Shown here: positions 20,066 to 31,985 of the stretch, in pieces
Position numbering within the stretch: position 1 is the stretch's first letter
Layout of the letters: the number at the start of each line of letters is the position of its first letter
Assembly (NCBI GenBank): GCA_021464415.1
Contig: JAKCWG010000083.1
Location: 1-64,000 of the forward strand
DNA from: Lonicera japonica
Taxonomy: Eukaryota > Streptophyta > Magnoliopsida > Dipsacales > Caprifoliaceae
Length of the DNA stretch: 64,000 nt
Direction: 5' to 3'
Made by a program: the position numbers and the translations under genes
The notes under the pieces: model-generated
Database searches by the model: none
What the model was told of the DNA's origin: nothing
The model's input: only the letters and a program-made list of their open reading frames with translations

Positions 20066-23000
20066 TTATTTATGAACTTTTTGGATTAAATTAGATATCA
20101 CAAGGTCTAGAGTCATACCGAGTTCACGACGAATAATACAAAGCCGATCGTCCGAGAGTGGTTTAGTGAAGATATCCGCAAATTACAATTCGGTGCCAAC
20201 GAATTCAATATCAACTTCACCTTTTTGCACATGATCACGAATAAAATGATATCTTATCTCAATGTGCTTAGTGCGTGACTGTTGCATGGGGTTCTTGGTC
20301 AAGCTAATAGCACTTGTGTTGTCACATTTTATGGGAATATAGCTAAGACTAACTCCAAAGTCCTCTAGTTGTTGTTTAATGTACAAAGTTTGTGCACAAC
20401 AACTTTCGGCCACCACATATTCGACTTCGGTCGTTGAAAGGGCTACCGAATTTTATTTCTTACTTGACCAAGATACTAGTGCGTGTCCTAGAAAATGACA
20501 AGTGCTACCAGTGTTTTTTCTATAGATTTTGCAACTGGTAAAATCCGCATCGGAATAACTAATTAAGTCAATGGAGTTCTCTTTTGGATACCACAAACCC
20601 AATGAACTAGTATCGAAAAGATAACGGAATATCCGTTTTACGGCAAGTGAATGTGACTCTTTAGGATCCGCTTGGAATCGTGCACAAAGATATACACTAA
20701 ATATAATATTCGGCCTAAAGGCCGTCAAATACAATAAACTTTCGATCATACCTCGATATTTCTTGATGTCCACACTTTTACCATTCTCGTCTTTGTCGAG
20801 TTTCAATGTTGAACGCATAGGCGTGCTCATTGATTTTGCGCCTTCTATATCGAACTTCTTCAAGAGTTCCTTCACGTACTTCTCTTGATTGATAAAAATT
20901 CCTTCTTAGCATTGTTTCACTTGTAATCCAAGGAAGTAATTCATTTCTCTTATCATGCTCATTTGGAATTCCTTTTGCATACATATGGAAAAATCCTTGC
21001 AAAGATTCTCATAAGCAAAACCGAAAATAATGTCATCAATATAGATTTGCACAAGTAGCATATCATTATCATGATTTTTGATAAATAAAGTAGTATCAAT
21101 TTTACCTCTAACAAAACCATTGTTAATCAAAAATGAACTTAATCTATCATACCATGATCTAGGTGCTTGCTTTAAGCCATACAATGCTTTAGATAATTTA
21201 AACATGTAATCCGGATAAACATGATTTTCAAAACCGGGAGGTTGTTTCACATAAACTTCCCCTTCAATAAAACTATTCAAGAAAGCACTTTTCACATCCA
21301 TTTGATACAACTTAAAATTCTTAAAACATGAATAAACAAGTAACATGGGAATCGCTTCTAGACGTGCAACGGGTGCATATGTTTCCTTATAATCAATGCC
21401 CTCCTCTTGATTGTATCATTGGGCAACAAGTCTAGTTTTATTTCTAACAATTACACCACTTTCATCCTTTTTGTTACAAAATACCCGTTTAGTGCCTATA
21501 ATGGTGTGATCATTAGGTTTGGGAATAAGTGTCCACACTTTGTTTCATTCAAATTGATTGAGCTCTTCTTGTATAGTCATCATCCAAGATTCATCTTATT
21601 CAACTTCATTGATATTTTTAGGCTCATATTGAGAAACAAATGCCACATTATTGCATACATTCTATAAGGATGATCTAGTCATAACCCTTTTAGATGGCTC
21701 TCCAAGAATTTGATCAATAGGGTAGTTGTAAACAAATTTCCAACTTCTAGGCAAGTCATTCGAGTTTTGCTCAGTTGTGTTTTCTAACTCCTTAGGAGGA
21801 GCTTGAGCACTCGATGTTTCTTCCTTAGATGTATCATTAATTTGAATATCCGAAACTTTTTAGATAATTTCAACATCGTCATCGGAACGTACTATGTGTG
21901 AGAAATGATTGGACTCATCAAATCCAACATGCATAGACTCTTGAACTACCAAACTTTTCTTGTTATAAACTCTATATGCTTTACTATTAGTGGCATACCC
22001 AAGAAAAATTCCTTCATCGAATTTAATATCAAATTTACCAAAGTGATCACGATCATTCAAAATAAAACACTTACAACAAAAAACTTTAAAATATGCAATA
22101 TTTGGTTTCTTTTCATTCCATACTTCATAAGATGTCTTATCTAACTTTTTACGAATAATAGTACGATTAACCACATAGCATGCGGTGCTAACGGCTTCCA
22201 CCCACAAATACTACGGCAAAGAATGTTCATTTAACATAGTCCTAGACATCTCTTGAAGAGATCTATTTTTTCCTTTCAACAACACTATTTTGTTGAGGAG
22301 TTCTAGGTGCCGAAAAGATATGATCAATACCATGCTTATCATAAAAGTTCTCAATATCAACATTATCGAATTCTCTACCTCTATCACTCCTAACATGCAC
22401 AATAGAAACACCTTTTTCATTTTGAATTTTTCTACAAAATTTAGCAAAAACATGTGGAGTTTCATTTTTGTAGAAAAGAAAGAACACCCAAGTGAGTCTA
22501 GTATAATCATCGATAATAATAAAAGCACATAATTTGCCACCCAAACTAGCAACCGAATTAGGACCAAACAAATCAAGATGCAACATATTAAGAGGTCTAG
22601 TTGTAGTAATATCCTTCTTAGACTTAAATGAAGATTTGTGTTGTTTACCGAGTTGATATGCATCACAAATTTTATCTTTAACAAGTTTGGTTTTAGGCAA
22701 TCCTTTAACTAATTCTTTCTTAGACAAAGTATGAATTAAGTCTATATTAGCATGTCCTAATCTTCTATGCCATAACCAAGACATATCGTTAATAGCGGAT
22801 AAACATTTAACATCTTGTTGAGACAAATCATTAAGTTCAAAAGTGTACACATTGTTAGTTCTATATGCAACAAGTAAGATAGAATCATCACTAACATTCT
22901 TAACAATGCAACGATCGAATTTAAAAATAACAGCATAGCCCTTATCACATAATTGATTAATACTAAGTAAATTATGCTTTAAACCTTCAACTAAGAGGAC

Positions 23001-23277
23001 ATTATCAATACATTTAGAATACTTACCAACCTTACCTATACCGATGATTTTTCCTTTGGCGTTGTGTCCAAAAGTTACATTCCCTTCTCGTTTGGTAATG
23101 AGACTCAAGAAGTTATTTTTGTCTCCCGTCATGTGCTTTGAGCATTCATTATCCAAGAACCATTTGGTTTTGCTACCTCTCGCTTTCAAGCACACCTACA
23201 CCATAACCTTAAGTAACTTCTCCTTTGGTACCCAAATTATGTTAGGTCCCTTTGGGTTAGCAAACATAGTGGTTCCT
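20066..23277 (-). pseudogene. Copia pol: protease, integrase, RT and RNase H (dead)
   Basis: The order on the minus strand: protease (WFLDNECSKHMTGD, about 23165-23125), integrase zinc finger (WHRRLGH...CDAYQLGKQ), DDE core (HLDLFGP, VRSDRGREF, VVERK), integrase C-terminus (EGIFLGYATNSKAYRVYN), RT (QMDVKSAFLN, LYGLKQAPRSWYDRL, YIDDI at about 21029-21043), RNase H (YSDADFTSCKIYRKNTGS; then CDNTSAISLTKNP, ADIFTKPL), stop at 20066. Defects: the protease DSG triad reads DNE; the last integrase zinc ligand Cys is Tyr; a one-base insertion in an A-run near 22268 shifts the frame after the last catalytic Glu; in-frame stops fall near 23200, 22215, 20906, 20453 and 20183. From 22684 to 20066 the frame is otherwise constant. 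Confidence 0.88.
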
Positions 23278-24946
23278 TTTAAAACCCAAGCAAGCTTCCT
23301 CTTAAGGAAACTCTCATTCCTATAGTAACAATGATCCAAATAGTGAGTATTTCTACCATAATATGAGCAAAGATTAGTGGGATCATGAAGTGTGTATGTT
23401 TTAAAAAAGTTTTTGTAATCCTTTTGTTGTCAATTTGGTTATAACCCAAACCGGCTTTGTCGAATACACACCTTTGCATTCCTAATAGTTTATCCAAGTT
23501 GTCCCTTCCATTGGTGAACTTGGTTAGACTATTAGTTAAGTCATCCACTTGGTTTTTCAATTTGACATTTTTCACTACAAGTGTGTTTGGAGTTTCTTTC
23601 TCCTTTCCTTTCTTCAAAGTTTTGATTTTATTTTTTAAAATCACATTTTCTTTTTCAAATGTTTCACATTTGCTAGAAATCGTCAAATTGTCCTTTTTTA
23701 GGCTTGCATACTTTTTAGATACGTTTTCAAACTTGTTATGCAATTCCTCAAACATTTTATACAATTCATCATAGTCATTCTCATCATATGCATCATTATT
23801 AATAGAGACATTATCATCGCTAAATGAATCATAAATAGAGTTTACCTCATTGTCTTTTACCATAAGGCAAAGGTTTGCGGTTTCCTCGTCGCTAGAGTCG
23901 GCATCGGACTCCCCTCCTTTGGAATCACTCCAAGTGCCTTTAAGGGCGTGTCTTACTTATTTGAAGGCTTTGTCTCTTTCATCCCTCTTCTCCTTTCTTC
24001 TAACCGGGCAATTGGTTTTGAAATGCCCCGGTTCATAGCAATGGAAACATTTCTTCACTTCTTCGTTTTCAACTCTTGGTTGAATTGATCGATCATTGTT
24101 CTTCCTTGATAAAGAACCAAGGTTGTTTCCTTTTTCTTGAAAGTTTTTCTTCTTGGCTAGAAATTTCATGAATTTTCTAAAGAGAAGAGCCATGTCTTCA
24201 TCACCACCCATTGACTCCTCATCATCCTCTTGTTGACTTGCTTTGAGAGCCAGAGTCTTTTTGGCTTTTAAATCAACCTCGTCTTCTCTTTCCAATTCTT
24301 TCTCATAGGTTTTGAGAGAACCCAAGAGTTCATCCATGCTAAGCGTCTTGAGGTTTTTGGCTTCTTAAATAACTGTTATTTTTGGTCTTCATTTCTTAGA
24401 AAAAGTTTTAAAAATCTTTCGAATTTTGTCTTCATTAGAGTAGACCTTTCCAAGAAGATCTAAAACATTAGTGATAATAGAGAACCTACTATACATAGAA
24501 GTAAGTGATTCATTTGGCTCCATTTTGAATAATTCATAATCATGAACAAGTATGTCAATATTGTCATCCTTAACTTATGAGGTTCCCTCATGAGCAACCT
24601 CTAGTTTATCCCAAATTTCTTTGGTGATTTTACAACTAAAAATTTTGTTGTATTCGTCCATGGTTAATGCACAACGTAGAGAATTTAAAGCTTTAGCATT
24701 TAATTGGAATTTCTTAATGTCATGCTCATCATATTCGGAGATAGACTTAGGAGTAATATTAGCCCTTTCATCGATTTTGGTAATCTCATAGGGTCCAATG
24801 AGTGTAACAGTCCATTATTCAAAGTCACTAGCTTGTAGAAAAGTACACATGCGATTTTTCCAATAACTATAATTTTTGCCATCAAATAGAGGTGGCCTAG
24901 TGGTGGAAGAACCTTTGTTAAGGCCGGTTCCTTGATAGATAGACAT
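23278..24946 (-). pseudogene. Copia gag with coiled coil and CCHC knuckles (dead)
   Basis: Opens at 24946 with MSIYQGTGLNKG, 40 bp past the primer site. The N-terminal part has FDGKNYSYWKNRM and EIWDKLEVAHEGT, the plant Copia gag (UBN2-like) pattern. A CCHC knuckle CFHCYEPGHFKTNC lies at about 24010-24050. A long Lys/Glu-rich coiled coil follows (about 23780-23500), then a second knuckle-like LCSYYGRNTHYLDHCYY (about 23360-23310) lacking one Cys. At least five in-frame stops occur (near 24815, 24570, 24395, 24370 and 23957), most explained by CAA-to-TAA or TGG-to-TGA. A frame change near 23440 precedes the protease. Confidence 0.85.
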
Positions 24947-24986
24947 GATCGTAAACTCTAAGATTGCAGAATCAAAATAAGAGTAC

Positions 24987-25002
24987 AACCTTTAACACCA
25001 AT
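24987..25002 (-). promoter_or_regulatory. Decayed primer binding site of the Copia element
   Basis: On the minus strand, TTGGTGTTAAAGG follows the LTR end at the place where TTGGTATCAGAGC is expected. The first five bases and several later ones agree; the rest looks mutated. The adjacent LTR end reads CTTATA where CTTACA is expected. Confidence 0.7.
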
Positions 25003-25457
25003 TATAAGTCGAAAAATACCCTAGAGGGGGTAAATAGGATTTTTGAACTTAATCATATTTTAAAAACTGTTTTAAATATATTTGAAGTCTATATCAAGCA
25101 AACAAACAAAATACTAAAGTAATCCCAAGCACAAGGAAAATATAGCAATTAATAAGAAAGCTAGAGATAGAAAGAATAAACCGATAGAAGTCGAAGACTT
25201 TTTGTCCACACAATTCGGCTTGTTAGCCCCTACTTCTGCGCTCGGATAGTTCCCCGAGAATTTCCACTAATACCGATCTTCTTCCGGGTGAAGATCAAAC
25301 ATTTATAAGTGTATTCTTCTCACACACTCTTACAAGTATTGAATCACTCTCAATACTCACACAAGAATTCACTCTTGTTAAACTATGAGATACACCTCTC
25401 ACAAATATGATTTAAATAAATTTTGGTGGCTAACACCAATGTATACTAGCTCTTAAG

Positions 25458-25640
25458 TAGGGGTGGCATTTTCTAACCATGAACCGAATACCGATCGAAC
25501 CGACCATCTTCGGTCGGTTTACCGACCGACCGTTCTATATCGGTGACCGAGCATTCGCTTACCGCACATGCGCGGTTGCGGAATCGGTTTTCAAATAATG
25601 TAATTTCGGTTACGACCGACCGACCGACCGTTATAGATTT
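25458..25640. promoter_or_regulatory. Left hAT TIR and subterminal CGGT/ACCG array
   Basis: More than a dozen ACCG/CGGT tetramers in both orientations follow the TIR, including GACCGACCGACCGACCG near 25613-25630. The mirror array lies at 30410-30565. Clustered short subterminal motifs are usual for hAT transposase binding. Confidence 0.65.
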
Positions 25641-26529
25641 TATGTATTATTTCATATAAATATAAAATATTAGTATTAGTTTGTGTATTACCTTATTAAC
25701 TTGAAGGTGGAAAATTGTAAATAACTAAAATTGTAAATAACTCTCACACTCTCACACTCTCATACTATCACGACTCTCATACCTCAATCCCTCACTCTCG
25801 TTTCTCTTCTCCGTTTCTCTCGCTGTCTGTCACTCCATAGTCCATCACTCCATCCCATCTCTCAATCTCTCGGTCTTTCCCACTCTCCCACACAACCACA
25901 AGACGGCAAGAAAAACTCCCGCCCCTCGCTGAGCCGCCGTCGCCGCCATACCCTCCGGCCTCCACAGTACGCAATCCGCAACACCGCATTCTCTCTAGTA
26001 TTTTTTCAAATTTGCTATCCTCTTATTTTTACATTATAATATATGCCTATTGCAAGTTTGCAACATTGATTGACTTGGACACTTCGTTGCTTTGTGATTT
26101 ATGGTTAGAAAATAGAAATTAGGGTTCAAATAGATTTATAAATTAGGGCACAATCTAACCAATTACTTATATCATTATATATATCAATGTATGTATAGGT
26201 GTTTGACACCATTCACCAAAATCACCACCATATATCATTATATCTAGAGATTGGTCCTCCCACACAAATTATTGTGTTTTATAACGAAAAAAATAAAATG
26301 GATATATACTTATACATATACGTGGTGTGGCTAAATAATTGATTGATTATTTGTATGACGTATGAACAATTTTCCTTGGTTTTCTTATTGTACATTCATG
26401 TATAGTTTGATTAGTTTCTACACTTTATGCACGTTAATGCTAAATACTTCATGTATAGTGTAATACTTGTAATTTGTAATTTGTGAAATAACACTTGGTT
26501 TCTTCTTTCTGTACTCCTTTTTTTTTTGT

Positions 26530-27200
26530 TTCTAAAACTTAGTTTCTTGTTTTATAATGAATGAAAACTGAAGAGTGTAAGATGAATTCTAAAACTTTGT
26601 TTCTTGTTTTTTTTTTCTTTCCTAAAACTTGGTTTCTTGTTTCTTGTTTTATAATGAAATAATGAATGGAGAGTCTAAGATGAATGCTAAAACTTGGTTT
26701 CTTGTTTCTTGTTTTTTATTCTCTCTAAAACTTGGTTTCTTGTTTTTTTTCTTCTCTAAAACTTGGTTTCTTGTTTCTTGTTTTATAATGAAATAATGAA
26801 TGAAGAGTCTAAGATGAATGCAAAAACTTGGTTTCTTGTTTCTTTCCTAAAACTTGGTTTCTTTTTTTTTATTCTCTCTAAAACTTGGTTTCTTGTTTCT
26901 TTTTTTTCTTTCCTAAAACTTCGTTTCTTGTTTCTTGTTTTATAATGAAATAATGAATGAAGAGTCTAAGATGAATGCTAAAACTTGGTTTCTTGTTGCT
27001 TTCCTAAAACTTGGTTTCTTTTTCTTTTTTTTTATTCTCTCTAAAACTTGGTTTCTTGTTTTTTTTCCTCTCTAAAACTTGGTTTCTTGTTTCTTTTTTT
27101 TTTGTTCTTTCCTAAAACTTGGTTTTTTGTTTCTTGTTTTATAATGAAATAATGAATGAAGAGTCTAAGATGAATTCTTTCCTAAAACTTGTTTCTTGCT
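26530..27200. repeat. Composite tandem repeat in the hAT 5' intron
   Basis: About a dozen copies of AAAACTTGGTTTCTTGTTT, and five copies of a TTTTATAATGAAATAATGAA module continuing into GAGTCTAAGATGAAT (near 26553, 26650, 26783, 26941 and 27141). Spacing between the long modules grows 97, 133, 158 and 200 bp, so each period adds more short units. The array ends at the acceptor-like TTGTTTTCAG (27203-27212) just before the transposase ATG. Confidence 0.75.
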
Positions 27201-27212
27201 TGTTGTTTTCAG

Positions 27213-29452
27213 ATGGATAGCAATTCTGCTACTGGAAGTACACAGACTCCTACTTTTCCTTTATCAAGTCCTAATACAAGTATTACTACTCCTCCCGCTC
27301 CTCCTCCTCCTCCTCCTCCCGAAAATCAAAACCCACCCTAAACTTATCCCGAAACACAAACTCATTCTAATAATGAAGAATTGGAATCTGATCATGATGT
27401 ACAAATTGAAGCATCGATTGCAACTAGTAAGACACGCGGGGGTAATAAAAGGAATGCAAGTCAGGTGTGGTTGTATGTGACTAAGAAGGAAATTATGGAC
27501 GAGTTTGGTGAAAAGGATTATATTACTATATGCAATGTATGTAAACATGAAATGCCTGCAAATCCTAAGAGAAATGGGACAACCGGTATTAGAAATCATT
27601 TAGAGAAATGTGAGGGTAGTGGTCTTTATAAGGACCATAATTCTAGTTAAACAATTCTCACTTAAGACAGCTTTAGGGGAGCGATGCTTAGTCAAAAATT
27701 TGATCAAGACAGACTTCATAGAAGATGTGTAGAATGGGTAATCAGGGCCGAGCAACCCTTTAGGGTGGTTGAGCATCCGACTTTCAAGGATTTTATTAAT
27801 GATCTTCAACCAAAATTCAAGATACCTAGTAGAAAGCTTGTTGCAAAAGGGGTTTGGGATTTGTTTCTGACGGAGAAGGCTAAGATTATGAGTGTCATAG
27901 GTGATTTGAAGGTAAGTATCACCACTGATACTTGGACCTCAATTCAAAATATCAATTACATGGTAGTGACCGCGCATTTTTTGGATGATGAGTGGAATTT
28001 ACATAAGAGGATCATTAACTTTATCAAGATCACATCCCATAAGGGTGAGGATATAGGGAGGGTTCTAGATGGGTGTTTGAGTGATTGGGGCATTTAAAAA
28101 GTATTTAGCATTACCGTCAACAATGCTAGTGCTAATGATAAAGCGGTTGATTATATGAAGAGGAGGCTTAAGAGTCGTGGTACTCTTTTGCTTGATGGCA
28201 TTCACTTGCATATGAGATGTGCATGTCACATCATTAATTTGATTGTTAAAGATGGAATGAAATATCTCATTTCATCAATAGAAGGCATACGAAATTGTGT
28301 GAGGTTTATTCACTCTTCCCCAGCTAGATTGGATATGTTTAGGTCGATTGCTACTTTTGAAAAGTTGGATAAGATGGCAACTATTCCTATGGATGTGTTA
28401 CTAGGTGGAATGCAACCTATGGGATGCTTAGTAGCGCATTCAAGTATAAGGATGTGTTTTGCTAGGATGGCGGAAGAAAATGAACAATTTGAAGCATATT
28501 GTGAAGAAATGGTGAGTAGAGAGATTCATGGGAAAAAGGTTCAAGCAAAGAGGGAGGGTCCTCCGATTGAAGAGGATTGGGCAAAAGCCATGAGCTTTGC
28601 CCACTTTCTCAAGAAATTTTATGATGCCACCATTAAACTAAGTGCAACCAAAACTCCGACATCAAATTTGATTTTATCAACCGTGTTGACTTTGTAAGTA
28701 GAGATTGAAAATAAACTAAGGGATTTTGTGATTTTTAAAATCCAATTTTGCAAAATGTTATTTATTCTATGAAGTTGAAGTTTGATAAGTATTGGGGTTC
28801 AATTGATGATGTGAATCCAATTATCTTTGTGGCCCAAGCACTTGATCCAAGATATAAGTTTGACATTATTGAATTAGGGTTGGAAAAAATTGAGGTGGGG
28901 GATTTCAAAATTGAGCAAATCAAAGAGTCGGTTAAACAACGCTTTAATGACTTGCTTAGGGCGTATAAGGAAGGAAACGTGAAAAAAAGACTAAGAGAGG
29001 TGTTTGTGGTGGATGATTTTAGTGCGGTGGGAGATGAAGATGATGTGGAAGCAATGTTTCGAACTCAACTTATGAATAAAAGAAAGGCATTACAACGTAT
29101 AGAGATAACAAATAAAGTTGATAAGTACTGGAACGACCCTTTTGAAAGCCCAAACAATGATGAGTTCAATCTTTTGGAGTGGTGGAAAGCAAATTCTTGT
29201 AGATATCCAATCCTTTCTAAGATTGCTAGGGATGTGTTTACTCTTCCTAGTTCTACCGTTGCTAGTGAAAATGCATTTAGCCTTGGTGGGAGGGTTGTTG
29301 ATCCTTTTAGGTCTTCTTTAACACCTAAAATAGTTGAAGCATTAGTGTGTAGTAGCGATTGGCTTAAAGGTGAAGAATTTAAATTCTCTAAAGAGCCTAC
29401 GGAAGAAGAAGTTGAGTTCTATAAGGAACTTGAAGAGGTTGAAATGTGTTAG
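27213..29452 (+). pseudogene. hAT transposase (BED finger, RNase H-like core, hATC), broken
   Basis: The ATG at 27213 follows a consensus acceptor. Domains: a proline-rich N-terminus; a BED finger (VWLYVTKKEIMDEFG, CNVCKHEM, HLEKC; about 27460-27612); a core with TTDTWTS carrying the first catalytic Asp (about 27924); MRCACHIINLIVKDG (about 28215); a long helical insert; and the hATC dimerisation domain with WWKANSCRYPILSKIARD and STVASENAFSLGGRVVD (about 29180-29300). Length matches the family (about 700 aa). Breaks: in-frame TAA at 27339, 27648, 28095 and 28695; a short out-of-frame stretch at about 28397-28465 (in another frame it reads TRWNATYGML); and a net frame change between 28698 and 28748. 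It encodes no active enzyme. Confidence 0.88.
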
Positions 29453-29557
29453 TATATGTTATTTAAGTATTTACTTATTTCAAGTTTCAATAATTCAATA
29501 AGTAAAATTGCACTACTTATTAAGTTATTAATATTTGTTTTATATTTTTATGTGTAG

Positions 29558-29725
29558 AAGTGGGTAAAGTTCAACTTAGAGTAGGAGATTTGGAAAGTCA
29601 AAATCAAATGCCATCTTCTTCGGCTCAAGTTCAACCACCACCTCACCCGGTTTCACGTTCTCCTATTCCAAGATCAAGAAGTCGAAAGGGTGGTCAAATT
29701 ACAAAGGGGAGGGGTCGTCATTAGT
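29558..29725 (+). pseudogene. Possible 3' exon of the hAT transposase
   Basis: After a TGTGTAG acceptor-like site an open stretch reads GDLESQNQMPSSSAQVQPPP and a basic SRSRKGGQITKGRGRH tail, then TAG. A proline/serine then arginine-rich C-terminus may follow hATC as a separate exon. The frame could not be joined cleanly to 29452, so this is uncertain. Confidence 0.35.
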
Positions 29726-31985
29726 TATTTAGTACTTGGTTTTTGTTTTTATTTATGTGTGTTAGAGATTTGGTATGTTGGCACTTTTTTTGGGCTTATT
29801 GGCATGTTAGTATGTTACTAGTTACTACAATACTACTTACTACTTAATTAGTTAAGCTCATTGCTAATTTGCTACTTATAATTTATGCTTGGGCTTTGAT
29901 TTGGTTTGGTTTGGTTTGAATTGGTTAATTAGTTATTTTCTTTGATTTTGTTTGGTTTGATTTGGTTTCATTAATTATTTAGTTGTTTGTTATTGTTTGG
30001 AAAGAGTAGGAGTGGAAAGAAAAAAAAAACAGGTTGTTAGTTAAATGCCTGAATTATTGGCTTATTGTTGTGCAGTTGTGCACTGTTTTGCACAGCACTG
30101 CTGCTGTATTTTTGCTTCTGTGCAGCTATGCTGCTAACCTGTTGCCCTGCTGTGTTGCTGGACTGTTGAGTGCTGACCGCTATGCGCCTATGCTGCTGAG
30201 TGATGTGTTGCTGGATTGCTGCTGTATTTTTGTTATGTGTGTACTGTGTAGTGCGTTTTGCTGTGGATAAATGATAAATCTGTTTTGGTGCTAACTGTTT
30301 TTTTGTTGATTGCTGCTGTGTGTACTGTTTGCTCATATGCTGATTGCTGCTATGCTGCTGTGTGTACTGTTTTTTTGTTGTGGATAAAACTGTTTTGGTG
30401 GATTTTCTATTTGGTCGGTTATATTCGCATGCCGACCGAACCGACCGACAAAGTCGGTAAAACTGAATATCGGTAAACCGATGTAGGCGGTTCGATTATG
30501 ATTTCGAATTTCATAAAAATCGACCATGTCGGTTCGGTTGTAAATCGACCATCTCGGTTCGGTAACCCAACCGTGGCCACCCCTACTCTTAAGTGTTTGA
30601 GGAATTACAAATGAAGCTCACACTAAGAGATATTAAGATTGATCAATAAATAATCTCAAATGTGAAGAATATGATCAATGAAATAGCTTGTATACTTGAA
30701 TAATGAGGATATATGAAAAATGAGTTTGTATGATCATTCAAGTGTGCAAAAATGTGTCTAAAACCTCATATAAATAGCTTGTAAAAGAAAATGGCCGTTT
30801 GAAGTGGGTACAAGGAGTTATAGGTCAAAACTAGACATTTACCAACTTTCCAACGGCTAGTTTTTGGCTTAGTAGTAGACTAACTCAAGGCTCATGTAGT
30901 CGACTACATGGTGTAGTCGACTCACCCATTAATCATGTAGTCGACTGCATGCTTCTGGAATTCTACCATAAGCCAAACCTTAAATCAACCAAACTTTTGG
31001 GGAATGTTCTAGAGGTTATTCTAAGCATGTTGGAGTTGGTTTTAAGCATAAAAACAACCGGATAAATTAGATATGATTTTTACGAGAAAACCGGTTTATG
31101 TGAAATAGTTTTGCAAATGAGGTTCAATACAAACTTTGATTTTGAAAGAGTTTGAATGCTATGAATGATACATAATTATGGTTGAGCTTAATTTGTGATC
31201 AATGATAATATCTTTACAAAAAGCTAAGCACTTACTCAAATAATAAAGAATCTAGCCTTCAAGAAGCTTGATTGAATTTCTTTGAACTTCTTTCTTGAAT
31301 GCATCATATCTTTCCATCTTGATACATGAAATCTTGAATTCATGTGAGAGTTGAGAGGATTTCTTGAAGAGGTGAGAATCTTGATATTGCTTACGGTTTT
31401 GGTCCTCGAGATACTTTGGGAATCCAATAGAGCTTGTTAAAACGATATAAGCTAAATTCATTCAAAACAAATGTTAAATACACATGATTAACTTTTTGTC
31501 ATTATCAAAATTAGATTAAGACCTTTTAGGTCAACAGTATAAATAGAAATCGATAGCTCAACATAAAAAAGATAGACTCGTTAGCATTTAATTATGGGAA
31601 AACTGTTTAGTGAAATATAGTAGCACATTGTATTTTTTATAACCTTTGAGCTTATAGAGACATACATACCAGGGATGACGTACTACCAGACTAGCATAAG
31701 CGTTACCAGAGGAACCTAACTTGTAGATAAACCTGGTCTCTTCAATTATATATCAACTTTGCAATTTGGTTACCAAAATCAATCATCCAAACTTGATTCC
31801 ATCTTCAGTGGGCTTAACTAAGTTATAACCACCCACATGTTAAATTAATAAAATTCTTACGTTTATATTTAGATTAAAATAAAATTCTATGTTTAAATGT
31901 AAATAATAAATATATTTAATGTTTATTCTATTAATGAAATAAATTTTAAATTATGTTTAACTTATATATGTTGAAATATCTAACA

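Larger units (their letters stand above)
25458..30585 (+). mobile_element. hAT transposon nested in the Copia LTR
   Basis: The 8-bp duplication CTCTTAAG is perfect (25450-25457 and 30586-30593). The TIRs are TAGGGGTGGCA on the left and, inverted, TAGGGGTGGCC on the right. Both subterminal regions (25485-25635 and 30410-30565) are packed with CGGT/ACCG motifs, likely transposase binding sites. The single gene runs in plus orientation at 27213-29452, perhaps with a further 3' exon. A pyrimidine-rich exon-like stretch (25740-25990) and a repeat-filled intron precede it. The transposase is broken, so the copy is not autonomous. Confidence 0.92.
12429..31536 (-). mobile_element. Complete Sirevirus-like Ty1/Copia element with two nested guests
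   Basis: The 5-bp duplication GTATA is perfect on both sides (12424-12428 and 31537-31541). The LTRs run TGTTGACC...CTTACA in the minus sense. The order on the minus strand is 5' LTR (31536-25003), primer site, gag with coiled coil and CCHC knuckles, protease, integrase, RT, RNase H, an extra ORF, polypurine tract, 3' LTR (17813-12429). Integrase before RT defines Copia. The long LTRs, the coiled-coil gag and the ORF between RNase H and the 3' LTR fit the Sirevirus (SIRE/Maximus) lineage, which is an inference. All coding parts contain nonsense or frameshift changes, so it is immobile. A Gypsy element (13135-17157) sits in the 3' LTR and a hAT element (25458-30585) in the 5' LTR. Confidence 0.9.
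25003..31536 (-). repeat. 5' LTR of the Copia element, split by a hAT insertion
   Basis: The halves 25003-25457 and 30594-31536 join to about 1.40 kb. The outer end is AGGTCAACA and the inner end TATAAGTCG, where the canonical TG has become TA. The palindrome module at 30880-30951 has more copies of GTAGTCGACT than the other LTR, including the perfect 18-bp CATGTAGTCGACTACATG (30893-30910). Confidence 0.87.

Noticed and set aside
26530..27200. CRISPR-like repeat-spacer array
   Set aside because: Repeat units vary, spacers are not unique and the setting is a plant transposon intron; it is a minisatellite.
27264..27599. Minus-strand open frame across the hAT BED region
   Set aside because: Antisense of the BED finger; composition is that of a reverse-strand shadow.
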